A stretch of 64,000 bases of DNA from an uncultured bacterium (lineage in GTDB: Bacteria > Verrucomicrobiota > Lentisphaeria > Victivallales > Victivallaceae). A program made the translations under genes and the position numbers. Each line of letters opens with the position of its first letter. The stretch's first letter is position 1. The notes below the pieces were generated by a model. It saw only the letters and a list, made by a program, of their open reading frames with translations. It was not told the origin of the DNA and made no database searches. The stretch lies in assembly GCA_900551245.1 (NCBI GenBank), contig URVC01000016.1, positions 1 through 64,000 of the forward strand, in the 5' to 3' direction. Positions 44,948 through 53,473 of this stretch are shown piece by piece.

Positions 44948-46465
44948 TTACAGAGCAACGTGCACTTCCCCGGCCGGCGAGGGGGTGCGTGCCACCTCCT
45001 CGCCATCCAGATAGAGGGCGAGCCCGGTGCCGCGCCGGTAGCGGCTGCCGTCACGGTCGAACTGCAATGCGAGTTCGTGCCCCCGTATGCGGAGGCCGTC
45101 GAGCAGAAAGTAATCCCAGCATTCCGGAGGCAGCAGCGGCGCGGCGCGAATCTCTCCGGAGAGATCCGGATCGATTCCGCACAGACCGGTGATGATCAGA
45201 TCGGCGTAGGTCGAATGGCTGTAATCCTTGCCCCGTTCCCGGATCAGGGCGTCGCTCCGGATTCCGGCCTTCTCCCAGTTCTGCAGAATCGAACGGGCCA
45301 GCCACTCCCCGGTAAAGGGATCCAGATTTTCGTCGATCCACGGGATGGTGCGATTCTCTTCCCGCAGGTAGTGGCTTCGCGTGTAGCAGGAGAGCGTTTC
45401 GAAGTAGGCGCGGCGCCCGACTGCCGCGCTCTCCCGCTCGTGGAGCAGCCGGGCGAGGGCGGTCAGGGTGACCGAGGTGGCAAACGGCCAGGAGGGGCCG
45501 TTCCACTGACACTCGTGTCCGCCGCGGTCCAGCCGGAAGCCGGGGTGGCGCCGCTCTGCGGTGGTCGGTCCGAACGGGGCGGAAAACCCTTCCGGATCGG
45601 TCAGCTGTTTCCAGGCGACATCGAATTTCCGCGCCATGCCGGAGAAATAGTACCAGGGGGTGTAGCCGTGCAGCTCCCGCACGTCGACGAAGGCGTCATC
45701 CTCCTCGCGCCGGGTCATGAAGAAATGGCTATTCTCGTTCCAGAGTCGGGTTTCGATCCGCCGTCGCAGGCGTTTCGCTTCCCGGCGGAAGCGGGCGGCT
45801 TCTCCGGTATCTCCGCAGTCGGCGGCGAGCTGCGCCAGCGCTCCGGCCTCCGCCGCCATACAGCTGTTGATGGTGACGCGGTACCCGCTGCCGCCGATGG
45901 AGCACTCCATGCCGTCGCGGTTGTCGCTCTGCCGGAAAAGGCCGGCGGGGGTGAGGTGACTTGCCCGCCACTGCTCATAGTTGCATCGGAGCGCCGGATA
46001 GAGCCGCCGCAACAGCGCCCTGTCACCGGTGACTGCCGTGGTGTCCAGCGCAGCGGCGGCGGCACCGAAGGTGTAGCTGCGGGGAGAGGCGGCGGCTTCC
46101 GGATTCATCCAGAAGTCGAGGTACTCCCCGGCGATGCCCTTGTCGCGAAACCAGCGCGCCTCGCGCAGTTGATGGGCCGCCGGGCAGCTGATGGAGTTGA
46201 ACGCTCCCGCCCACGGCACATCGGGCATGAATTCCAGCAGGATTCTTCCGTAAGGGGTGGTGCGGATGTGCTTGCGGAAACTCCACCATCGGAAGTACCA
46301 GATCTCCCGGAAGACCGGGTCGGGACAGTCGAAACGGGGAATCTGCTCGGTCAGAAACTCCTCGGCCTCCGCATTCGGGATGTCGCCCCGGTAGAGTTCG
46401 GTATCCTGTGCATTGAACTTTCTGCAATACGCGGCGACGATGCGCTGATCGATGAACTCCCGCAT
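44948..46465 (-). CDS. (alpha/alpha)6-barrel glycoside hydrolase of the GH63/MGH1 type, no signal peptide
   Basis: The 505-residue product has the aromatic-rich helical hairpins of (alpha/alpha)6 toroid glycosidases: FREIWYFRWWSFRKHI, RDGMECSIGGSGYRVTINSCM, and HECQWNGPSWPFATSVTLTALA. The last motif is typical of mannosyl-glycerate hydrolase and GH63-like enzymes. No signal peptide is seen. ggagg lies before ATG 46465. It follows the propeller gene at 46484-47401 with an 18-bp gap, so both are cotranscribed. Together they would process oligosaccharides in the cytoplasm; the substrate is not evident. Confidence 0.8.
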   Translation of the reverse strand: MREFIDQRIVAAYCRKFNAQDTELYRGDIPNAEAEEFLTEQIPRFDCPDPVFREIWYFRWWSFRKHIRTTPYGRILLEFMPDVPWAGAFNSISCPAAHQLREARWFRDKGIAGEYLDFWMNPEAAASPRSYTFGAAAAALDTTAVTGDRALLRRLYPALRCNYEQWRASHLTPAGLFRQSDNRDGMECSIGGSGYRVTINSCMAAEAGALAQLAADCGDTGEAARFRREAKRLRRRIETRLWNENSHFFMTRREEDDAFVDVRELHGYTPWYYFSGMARKFDVAWKQLTDPEGFSAPFGPTTAERRHPGFRLDRGGHECQWNGPSWPFATSVTLTALARLLHERESAAVGRRAYFETLSCYTRSHYLREENRTIPWIDENLDPFTGEWLARSILQNWEKAGIRSDALIRERGKDYSHSTYADLIITGLCGIDPDLSGEIRAAPLLPPECWDYFLLDGLRIRGHELALQFDRDGSRYRRGTGLALYLDGEEVARTPSPAGEVHVAL

Positions 46466-46483
46466 GACATTCCTCCTTTTCTC

Positions 46484-47401
46484 TTACCAGAGTTCCGTGG
46501 TGCGGAGCACGGCCAGACCGATCTGTTCGGAGGACTCTTTTCGACCGTTGTACCAGAGCAGAAATCCGCCGTTTGCGGGGCAGACCGCCGGTTTGTAGCA
46601 GGCGTCGTGGTCCCAGCTCCCTTCGTCCGGGGAAACGATCGGGTTGCCCGGATACTGTTCCCAGCCGTCGACGCCGGTTCGGGAGCGGCAGAGGCAGATG
46701 GTCGCCCGCGAATGGCTTTCGAAGCCGATGTAGAACATGTAGTAGAATTCCCCGTGCTTCATGACCTGCGCCGCGGTCACCTTGATGAGTCTGCCACCGG
46801 GAATTTGTTCCGCCCGGAAGACCGGATCGGGGGAGGGGGTCTCCCAGAAGAGTCCGTCCCGGCTTTCCGCATAGCCGATCGCATCCGGTTCGTAGTGGAT
46901 TCCCGGGTTGTTCATGCCGGAGTACCACATCTGGAAGAGTCCGCTCGCCGGGTCGTGGAGCACATGGGGGCACATGACGCCGCAGTTCTGCCAGGCGCCG
47001 TCGGGCGAGAACACCGCCTCCGGAATCCGGTTCCACAGGATGCCGTCCCGGCTCTCGGCGGTGAAGATGGCGGCGTGCTTCGGCGCGGTGCGGTCCGGCC
47101 CCTGTCCGGAGTAATACATCCGGAATCCGCCGTCCGGCAGCGGAACGACGCAGGCGCGGTTGATGCGGAACTCCCGCAGGTCCGGCCGGGGGAAGGCGCC
47201 GAGGACGATCTGGAGATCACTCCAGTGGATGCCGTCGTCGCTCTCGGTCATGGCGATGGCGTTCTGGGGGCGCCAGCTCAGGTACATCCGGAACCGCGGC
47301 GCCGGCGGTCTGCACTCCAGAACGAAAGGATCGAAAATCGTTCCCCACTGCCCGGCTGGAATCACCGGATTCCCCGGAAATTTTTCCCATTGTTTTGACA
47401 T
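46484..47401 (-). CDS. Five-bladed beta-propeller glycosidase/phosphorylase (GH130/GH43/GH32-like)
   Basis: The 305-residue product shows repeated propeller-blade signatures: WGTIFDPFVLE at the start, FRMYYSGQGPD, FQMWYSGMNNP, YYMFYIGFESHS and FLLWYNGRKES, each ending a blade. The N-terminal Asp (FDPF) is a typical catalytic position. It begins at ATG 47401 behind aaggaga; an in-frame TTG at 47404 is less likely. There is no signal peptide. It is the first gene of a two-gene operon. It may be an inverting hydrolase or a GH130-type phosphorylase acting on mannosides; the sequence alone does not decide. Confidence 0.8.
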   Translation of the reverse strand: MSKQWEKFPGNPVIPAGQWGTIFDPFVLECRPPAPRFRMYLSWRPQNAIAMTESDDGIHWSDLQIVLGAFPRPDLREFRINRACVVPLPDGGFRMYYSGQGPDRTAPKHAAIFTAESRDGILWNRIPEAVFSPDGAWQNCGVMCPHVLHDPASGLFQMWYSGMNNPGIHYEPDAIGYAESRDGLFWETPSPDPVFRAEQIPGGRLIKVTAAQVMKHGEFYYMFYIGFESHSRATICLCRSRTGVDGWEQYPGNPIVSPDEGSWDHDACYKPAVCPANGGFLLWYNGRKESSEQIGLAVLRTTELW

Positions 47402-47489
47402 CAAATCTTTCTCCTTCGAGTAACCCTGCTCCTGCTTTCGCCGGGCGGAATTTCGCGTTTCTGTCCGTGAGACTGCGCGTCCGTTTTGA

Positions 47490-47517
47490 ATAATACATGC
47501 GAAACCGGGAACTGCAA
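47490..47517 (-). promoter_or_regulatory. Probable promoter of the propeller-toroid hydrolase operon
   Basis: On the minus strand TTGCAG (47512-47517), 16 bp and TATTAT (47490-47495), about 80 nt before the start codon. Confidence 0.5.
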
Positions 47518-47590
47518 ATACATAAAAACGATACTGCCGTACATAGTTAAGGTACTTCTGCCACGGCCGGCCGCCGGCGGAGAACCCGGT

Positions 47591-48394
47591 TCAATAGATC
47601 TCATCCCCGTAGAAGAACTGCAGGTTGTCCGCAACTTTCTGACGCATCTCGATGGTGGATTGCGAGGCGACATGCAGATCCGGGAAGAGGACGTTGACCT
47701 GTTTGTTATGGACGGCCCAGTAGCAGGTGCCGCTGAGGCTTGAACTGCCCCAGATCACGCTGGTTCCGCCCAGTCCCGATACTTTCGCTCCGGAGGTCTT
47801 CAGCGTCCCGTAGGGCGTGCGGACACAGGCGAGCATCACAAAGGTGCTCGGCGCCTTCTCCGGGATCATTATTTTGAAGTCGTCGCCGCTCTTTGCACCG
47901 ATTTCACTGCCGCGATAATACCAGCGCCCCTTCTCATTGCCCCAGCCTTTGGTGCCGCACCAGGCTCCGTGATTTTCCCAGTGGCCGTCGGCATTGGCCC
48001 CGTAGGTGTATTCGAAGTAGGCGCTGTTCGCGTCGTGCGGAATTTTGGATTCCGGACAGACCGTCACCTGATTGCTCGGGTTGGCGTAACCGGCATTGGC
48101 CAGAATCTGACCCCATGTCCCGTAGGTGTACCCCCTGCCGCCGTTCTGGCTGTTGTGGCAGGGCTTGAAATACCATCCCTCCGCCGACGGAACCCGCATC
48201 AGGAAGTAGCCGTTGAAATCGCTTCCGTACATGCCGATCATCATTCCGCACTGTTTCAGATTGGAGATGCATTTGGCGGCTCTTGCGGTGGTGCGCGCCT
48301 TGTTCAGTGCCGGCATGAGGAGCGCAGCCAGAATGGCGATGATTGCGATCACGACGAGGAATTCAATAAGGGTAAAATTTGTGTTCCTTTTCAT
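47591..48394 (-). CDS. Type II-like pseudopilin with altered H-X9-DG motif
   Basis: The 267-residue protein starts at ATG 48394 behind aggaggt. Its processing motif is FTLIEFLVV, with Phe where the others have Leu, followed by PALNKARTTARAAKC. In the C-terminal motif Gly is replaced: HNKQVNVLFPDL instead of H-X9-DG. Length and layout otherwise match its family members. It is the last gene of the minus-strand operon that starts at 54647, 57 bp after the agarase-like gene. In the cassettes elsewhere in the window the pseudopilin precedes its hydrolase; here it follows. Confidence 0.88.
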   Translation of the reverse strand: MKRNTNFTLIEFLVVIAIIAILAALLMPALNKARTTARAAKCISNLKQCGMMIGMYGSDFNGYFLMRVPSAEGWYFKPCHNSQNGGRGYTYGTWGQILANAGYANPSNQVTVCPESKIPHDANSAYFEYTYGANADGHWENHGAWCGTKGWGNEKGRWYYRGSEIGAKSGDDFKIMIPEKAPSTFVMLACVRTPYGTLKTSGAKVSGLGGTSVIWGSSSLSGTCYWAVHNKQVNVLFPDLHVASQSTIEMRQKVADNLQFFYGDEIY

Positions 48395-48451
48395 GTTCAC
48401 CTCCTTGTGTTATGATGGATGCCGATTTCTCCAAAAATCTTCTCCTGTTGG

Positions 48452-50482
48452 TCACTTTTCCTCTCTGAAGCGGATGTCGTACATGGTCTCGCTCAAACGG
48501 CGGGTGGTTCGTGTCATCTCCGGGTACGGTGTGTCGGTGATATCCACGAAGCCGAAGGGATACGCTTCCCCTCTGGCATCCCTGCCGGTCACCAGCTGAC
48601 TGCGGTAGCAGAACCAGCTGGCGCCGACGAGGGCGGGATTGGCGAGAATGTCGCGGAAGACCTGCTGAAACACTTCGGCCCGTTCCTTCTGATCGCGGTA
48701 AGGCTGCGCCCCCCAGTAGCCGCGGCCGTCCGCCCGGATCGAATACTCCGACAGCCAGATCGGCTTCGTGATGCCGGGCATGCCGAGATCCCGGTAGAGC
48801 AGATAATAGCTGTTGATGCTCACCACATCACAGTATTGATTCGCGATGTATGCCACCTGGAGATCGGCATCGGGCAGCGGCCGGAGCCGGGAGCCCAGAT
48901 AGAGATGATTCGGGGCATTGCGCCGGACCGCGTCCCGGCAGACCCGATAGTAACGGTCGATCATCACTCGACCGAATGCCGCCATATCCGAGTGGCTTTT
49001 CCGCTTGTCGAACCGGATTTTCCGGGAACTCATGAAATCGTCGTAATCGGCATAGTCGGCGCTCCAGATCCGGTTCAAGTCGCGGATGGAGGGATATTTT
49101 TTCTCCAGAAACTTCCGGAACTCTTTTTTCCCGGGCATGGCGGCCGGAGCTGTCGCTACATGTTCGCCCAGCTCCACCGGATTCAGCGTCAGCTCGTTGT
49201 GAATGAAATAGCCGATGCACCACGGGTCGTCGATGGTGAATTTCCACTGCGTCTTGAAGGCGTCATCCAGCGACTGGACGAACGCCGGATCAAATGCATC
49301 GTAGAATTTCCGCCCCGGTATCAGCGCCGGTTTCGACCAGTCGAGCAACACCGGAGTGTAGGCGAGACGACCTCCGCGATACACCCGTTTGTCGCACCAG
49401 CCGCCTACGGTGTTGAAGCCCCATTTGCAGAGCCGTTCCTGCGCCATGTCGACGGCGGAGGGATCGATGCTGCCGTATTTGATTTTGAGATTGCGACTGG
49501 TGTGATCCTCCAGATGGGTGAACCAGTGGCGGCGATCTTTTTTGTAGTCGTTCTGACGGAACCGGATTCCATTCATTCCCATACCGAAAAAGAGTTTCCC
49601 CTCCGGATCCACCAGAGTCCAGCGGTCGCGGTACCGGTCAACCCGGAAGAATCCGGTCGCCCGGAGCGTCGGCCCGTCCGCCCAGCCGCCGAACCGGGTC
49701 CGCCGGGGAATCGGCGTCGTCGCCGCCAGAGCCTTGCGCTCCTCAACCGCCCGTGCTTTCAGATCCGCTTCGGAGCGGACCTTCTCCGGCCAGTCCGCGT
49801 GGATGTACTGCCCGAAATCATCGATGAAGGGGAAGAACTTCTCCGGATGGGCCAGCAGCGGAGTGTATTGCGGTGGTTGCCCGGTGAGACGGAAGTTGGT
49901 GAGTTTGAATTTATACTCCTTCTCCTGATAGAGCGAAGCGCTCAGAACGCCGAAGTCGACGCTCAGCCGTTCGCGGAACAAATTGACGTTGCAGTCGACT
50001 CCCGCCGGACTCAGGCGAAGCCGGGGATCCAGCGCAATCCGGCTGAAGGGGGCTACGGTCGCGTAGGGGGCGGTGACCGTGACCTTCGACCGTGCGGGAA
50101 TTATCTGTCGGAAGTTTTCTGTTGCCCGTTCCACTTTGCCGTGGTGGGTGACGATCCGCACCTGAAAGACCAGCGTGCGGTCGTTGCAGTTCTCCACGTC
50201 GACCGCGAAAGCGCCGTAGGAGGCCATGCGGTCGGAAAAGCGGGAGTCCTTCTGAACAATCGCCACCACCATGAAGGGCGCTTCGACGCCCGGGCGGGAC
50301 TGGGTCGGCCGGAAAAGCACCTCCAGGCCGGATGGCACTCCGGACATCTTGCGGGCGACGCAACGATTCTTTTTCGGGTAGATGCGGTATTCATCGTTCT
50401 TCCATACCAGCTCCGCCGCGGAGGCCGCCGCCAGCAGGCAGCCGGTCATTCCGCAGGCGATTCCCCATTGCAGCAGATTCAT
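48452..50482 (-). CDS. Secreted agarase-like (GH50-type) glycoside hydrolase
   Basis: The 676-residue protein has a signal peptide (WGIACGMTGCLLAAASAAE). A beta-rich region precedes the barrel, which begins FFRVDRYRDRWTLVDPEGKLFFGMGMNGI, like beta-agarases. Candidate catalytic residues are Glu in YFIHNELTLNP (near 430) and in IWLSEYSIRADG (near 577). The layout parallels the 14387-17089 protein but lacks its CBM9-like domain. It is cotranscribed with a clan-A hydrolase, a sugar-acid dehydratase, an aldolase and an SDR, which fits degradation of a galactan. The exact linkage is unknown. Confidence 0.78.
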   Translation of the reverse strand: MNLLQWGIACGMTGCLLAAASAAELVWKNDEYRIYPKKNRCVARKMSGVPSGLEVLFRPTQSRPGVEAPFMVVAIVQKDSRFSDRMASYGAFAVDVENCNDRTLVFQVRIVTHHGKVERATENFRQIIPARSKVTVTAPYATVAPFSRIALDPRLRLSPAGVDCNVNLFRERLSVDFGVLSASLYQEKEYKFKLTNFRLTGQPPQYTPLLAHPEKFFPFIDDFGQYIHADWPEKVRSEADLKARAVEERKALAATTPIPRRTRFGGWADGPTLRATGFFRVDRYRDRWTLVDPEGKLFFGMGMNGIRFRQNDYKKDRRHWFTHLEDHTSRNLKIKYGSIDPSAVDMAQERLCKWGFNTVGGWCDKRVYRGGRLAYTPVLLDWSKPALIPGRKFYDAFDPAFVQSLDDAFKTQWKFTIDDPWCIGYFIHNELTLNPVELGEHVATAPAAMPGKKEFRKFLEKKYPSIRDLNRIWSADYADYDDFMSSRKIRFDKRKSHSDMAAFGRVMIDRYYRVCRDAVRRNAPNHLYLGSRLRPLPDADLQVAYIANQYCDVVSINSYYLLYRDLGMPGITKPIWLSEYSIRADGRGYWGAQPYRDQKERAEVFQQVFRDILANPALVGASWFCYRSQLVTGRDARGEAYPFGFVDITDTPYPEMTRTTRRLSETMYDIRFREEK

Positions 50483-50497
50483 AGTGCAACCATCCCT

Positions 50498-52093
50498 TCA
50501 GTTTTGAATTTCGTCGAACATCGATGCATCCGCAATGAAAAGCGGGTAGTCCATGACCGGAAAGCGGTGAATGCGGAGTGTGCCGTAGAAATTGCCGCCC
50601 TCCAGCGTGGGCTGTACCAGCTGTTCATCCAGCTGCCAGACATTTCGCCGAATCGGGTCGATCACCACCGGATTTTCAAACATCTCCGCGTCATCCATCA
50701 GCATGTAGATAGAACCGTACACCGCCGGGGCGGAGAGTTCGACGTGTTCCGGATTCCAGAAGGCGAACAGCGGTTTCCCGTTGCGGCGGAAGGCGTGCGC
50801 CTCCACCCGGTAGGGCGCACGCGGTTCGAACGCCTGCCAGTTGTCGGGACGGAACGCACAGAAGTTGTCCGGCGCGTTCTCCAGCCCGTCGAAGAGATAT
50901 CCCATCCCCTGCATCGCATAGTAGGCCAGTTTCCCGCAGTTGTGTTTCGCATCGATCACACCGTAATACTGGTCGCGCCCGTCCGAATAATAGCAGAGAA
51001 AATCGGTCACAGTGAAGATCGAACTCAGTTCCGCGCCACAGGCCAGATCCGTCAGAAACCGGCGTGTCAGATATTTCGCCTGCGCCATCTCCGTCGGGAA
51101 GGAAAAGAGCATCGACTTGCCGCTGGCACGCCCGCTTTCCCCCTGCCAGAAACGGATTTTCTTTGCCGGATCAGAAGGACGCAGACAGGCGCGGAGATGG
51201 TTCACCCGTTCCCCGATGAACTCCTCCGGTACCGAGCCGTAGAAGTGATAACTGAAGATGTCGATGTGATCGGCGAGCTTGTTTTTCCCGAGCGCCTTGA
51301 TGTAGCTGGTACCGGTCTGGGCGACATCGGCGATGATCTGCGCTTCCGGAATTTCCGCCCGGACCATCGCCGCCGTCCGGGCGACGAATTCGGTATAGTC
51401 CTTCGCCTTTTCTGCCAGGGACATGGTATCCCAGAGGGAGATCCCATTGTGTGTCCAGAACGCTTCCGGTTCGTTCCAGACCTCGAAGTAGCGGACTCGG
51501 CCGCGGAAGTGGCGGCAGAGGGCCCGGACATACTGCTCCCAGGCGTTCATGCCCTTTTCTCCATGGTAGAGCGGAACTTCCCCCACCCAGCCCCGTGCCC
51601 AGCCGGGGACGATCTTTCCCGCCGCTTCGCGCCACGCTTTCTCATACGCCGCCGCCGGAGTGTGGACCGGGTGGCCGAAACTCAGGCTGAACCAGGTCTC
51701 CATTCCGATTTCCGCCAGGGAGTTCACCACTTCGTCCAGCCAGGAGAAGTCGTACTCTCCCGGAACTTTCTCGCACTTCATCCAGCCGGTCTGACAGCGG
51801 GCGAACTTCACGCCGCTCTCCGCGAGGAAAGGAATGGTCTTCCGGGGATCGAAGGTATCGCGGTCGAGTGTCTCAAAGCCGATTCCGAGGATGGAGTGCT
51901 TCACATCGATGCTTTTCTTCGATGGAAGACGCCCCAGCAGTTCCGCTCCGGGGAAGTGTTCCATGGGATCCTCCTCCAGATTGAAATGGTTCGGATCCGT
52001 CCAGAAATCCTCCCGCGGAACCGGCGGCACAATGATGTCTGCTGCATTCAACCGTTTTTTCACATTTTCCAGCATTTCCCGTTTCTCCTGCAT
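50498..52093 (-). CDS. Clan-A glycoside hydrolase (GH39/cellulase-like), no signal peptide
   Basis: The 531-residue product lacks a signal peptide and begins with a charged helix. The barrel has ESGVKFARCQTGWMKCE, YFEVWNEPEAFW (acid/base Glu near 207) and RFWQGESGRAS (nucleophile near 317). A short beta-rich C-terminal domain follows (VEAHAFRRNGKPLFAFWNPE). The start codon overlaps the stop of the SDR gene (TAATG), so it belongs to the same operon. As a cytoplasmic enzyme it would act on imported oligosaccharides from the secreted agarase-like protein downstream. Confidence 0.78.
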   Translation of the reverse strand: MQEKREMLENVKKRLNAADIIVPPVPREDFWTDPNHFNLEEDPMEHFPGAELLGRLPSKKSIDVKHSILGIGFETLDRDTFDPRKTIPFLAESGVKFARCQTGWMKCEKVPGEYDFSWLDEVVNSLAEIGMETWFSLSFGHPVHTPAAAYEKAWREAAGKIVPGWARGWVGEVPLYHGEKGMNAWEQYVRALCRHFRGRVRYFEVWNEPEAFWTHNGISLWDTMSLAEKAKDYTEFVARTAAMVRAEIPEAQIIADVAQTGTSYIKALGKNKLADHIDIFSYHFYGSVPEEFIGERVNHLRACLRPSDPAKKIRFWQGESGRASGKSMLFSFPTEMAQAKYLTRRFLTDLACGAELSSIFTVTDFLCYYSDGRDQYYGVIDAKHNCGKLAYYAMQGMGYLFDGLENAPDNFCAFRPDNWQAFEPRAPYRVEAHAFRRNGKPLFAFWNPEHVELSAPAVYGSIYMLMDDAEMFENPVVIDPIRRNVWQLDEQLVQPTLEGGNFYGTLRIHRFPVMDYPLFIADASMFDEIQN

Positions 52094-52836
52094 TATGGCG
52101 CAAAATAGACGCCGCTGTTGATGTTTACTGTTTCTCCAGTCATCGCTCCACTGCGGAGGGTGTGGACCGCGGCCTCCGCAACCTCTTCCGCAGTGGCCGC
52201 GCGATGAAGCGGAAAGCGTTGCAGTTTCCTCTCAATTTCCTCATCGGAGAGGCGATTGCGAATGTTTTCCGTCTCCACCATTCCCGGAGCCAGCGTGTTG
52301 ACGGTGATGCCGAACTCCCCCAGCTCCAGCGCGAGACAGCGGGTCAACGCGTGCATTCCCGCTTTCGAAACCGCATAGGGCAGCAGCCGCTCCTCCATCC
52401 CGATGTGCGCCTGTACGCTCGAGACATTCAGAATCCGCCCCCAGCGACGGCGCTTCATCCCCTCTTTGACCGCCTGCGCACAGAGATAGGCGCCGGTTAG
52501 ATTGACGTTCAGCAGGTGATTGAACCAGGTGCCGTCGCTCATGCCTGCCGGACGTTTGTAGGGGTCCTGCCGGGCGTTGTTGACCAGAATGTCGATCGCC
52601 ATTCCGCCGATTGTCCGATGCACTTCTGCCTCATCGGTGATGTCGAAGAGCAGCGTGTCGGCGGAGAATCCCTTCCGCCGCAGATCGCTGCATACCTTCG
52701 CCGCCTTTTCCGGCGAGTGGGCGCAGTTGATCAGAACCCGGCACCCCTGTCCGGCCAGCGCTTCGGCGATGGCGCGTCCGAGCCCTTGCGCCGAGCCGGT
52801 GACGAGAGCCACTTTTTCTGCAAGTTTGTCAGCCAT
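52093..52836 (-). CDS. Short-chain dehydrogenase/reductase (SDR)
   Basis: The 247-residue protein has the NAD(P) motif TGSAQGLG, the NN(A) motif ILVNNAR, catalytic Ser in NVSSVQ and the YXXXK pair in YAVSK. The C-terminal half, with LAPGMVETE, is typical of FabG-like classical SDRs. The ATG 52836 overlaps the end of the aldolase gene by 8 bp, with agggaga upstream. In this operon the likely substrate is a sugar acid or keto-deoxy sugar acid. It could oxidise a 2-keto-3-deoxy-galactonate-type intermediate; this is inference from context. Confidence 0.85.
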   Translation of the reverse strand: MADKLAEKVALVTGSAQGLGRAIAEALAGQGCRVLINCAHSPEKAAKVCSDLRRKGFSADTLLFDITDEAEVHRTIGGMAIDILVNNARQDPYKRPAGMSDGTWFNHLLNVNLTGAYLCAQAVKEGMKRRRWGRILNVSSVQAHIGMEERLLPYAVSKAGMHALTRCLALELGEFGITVNTLAPGMVETENIRNRLSDEEIERKLQRFPLHRAATAEEVAEAAVHTLRSGAMTGETVNINSGVYFAP

Positions 52837-53473
52837 GTACGATCTCCCTGAAATGAAGTTCAATCTGCCGGGCGAGGGCGGTACGATCCCGCCGTTCTAC
52901 CGGAATCTGTGGAAAAACCGAAGCTCCCGCTCCAACCGCGACCGCCCCGGTCGCCAGCATGGAACGGAGTGTTTCCGGCATCACTCCGCCGGTCACGATA
53001 AACGGGATGTGCGACAGCGGCGCCATCACCGTTTTCACGTATTGTTCCTGCCCCGGAAGAATCGGGAACAGTTTGACCAGATCCGCGCCCGCTTCCCACG
53101 CACGCAGAATTTCGTCCGGGGTGAATGCACCCGGAATCGCGGCCGCCCCCCGGCGGTGGGCCGTTTCGATTACGGCCGGAGAGCAGGCCGGCGAAACGAG
53201 GAATTCCGCGCCCGCGTCCGCCGCCGCCTCCGCCATCGGGACATTGAGTACCGTTCCGGCGCCGATGCGGAGGTGCGGAAATTCCCGCCGGAGCTCCCGG
53301 ATCGCGTCCCCCGTATGGCGGAGCGTTCCGGAGTCGGAGGGGTCGAAGGTGACTTCGAGAAATTTCCCGCCCAGCGAGGCGAACACTTCCGCGCAGAAGA
53401 GAACCCGGTCCGCCGGAATGTGGCGAAGAATCGCGAGAAAACGGGCCTGCCTGAGCTCTTCAGAAAGTTTCAT
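52829..53473 (-). CDS. KDPG/KDPGal-type aldolase (2-keto-3-deoxy-phospho-sugar-acid aldolase)
   Basis: The 214-residue protein is a class I aldolase of the Eda/DgoA type. It has FLEVTFD with the catalytic Glu near 40, GAGTVL, LVSPACSP, and the Schiff-base Lys in DLVKLFP near 136, followed by VTGGV. These enzymes split 2-keto-3-deoxy-6-phosphogluconate or the galactonate analogue into pyruvate and glyceraldehyde 3-phosphate. Its start overlaps the end of the dehydratase gene by 14 bp. No sugar-acid kinase is encoded in the operon, so the phosphorylated substrate must come from elsewhere. Confidence 0.9.
   Translation of the reverse strand: MKLSEELRQARFLAILRHIPADRVLFCAEVFASLGGKFLEVTFDPSDSGTLRHTGDAIRELRREFPHLRIGAGTVLNVPMAEAAADAGAEFLVSPACSPAVIETAHRRGAAAIPGAFTPDEILRAWEAGADLVKLFPILPGQEQYVKTVMAPLSHIPFIVTGGVMPETLRSMLATGAVAVGAGASVFPQIPVERRDRTALARQIELHFREIVHG

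Noticed and set aside
44960..47398. 812-codon plus-strand frame
   Set aside because: Shadow of the (alpha/alpha)6 hydrolase and propeller genes, with no start signals.
48419..52108. 1229-codon plus-strand frame
   Set aside because: It is the antisense shadow of two hydrolase genes; the composition is unnatural and no domain can be recognised.
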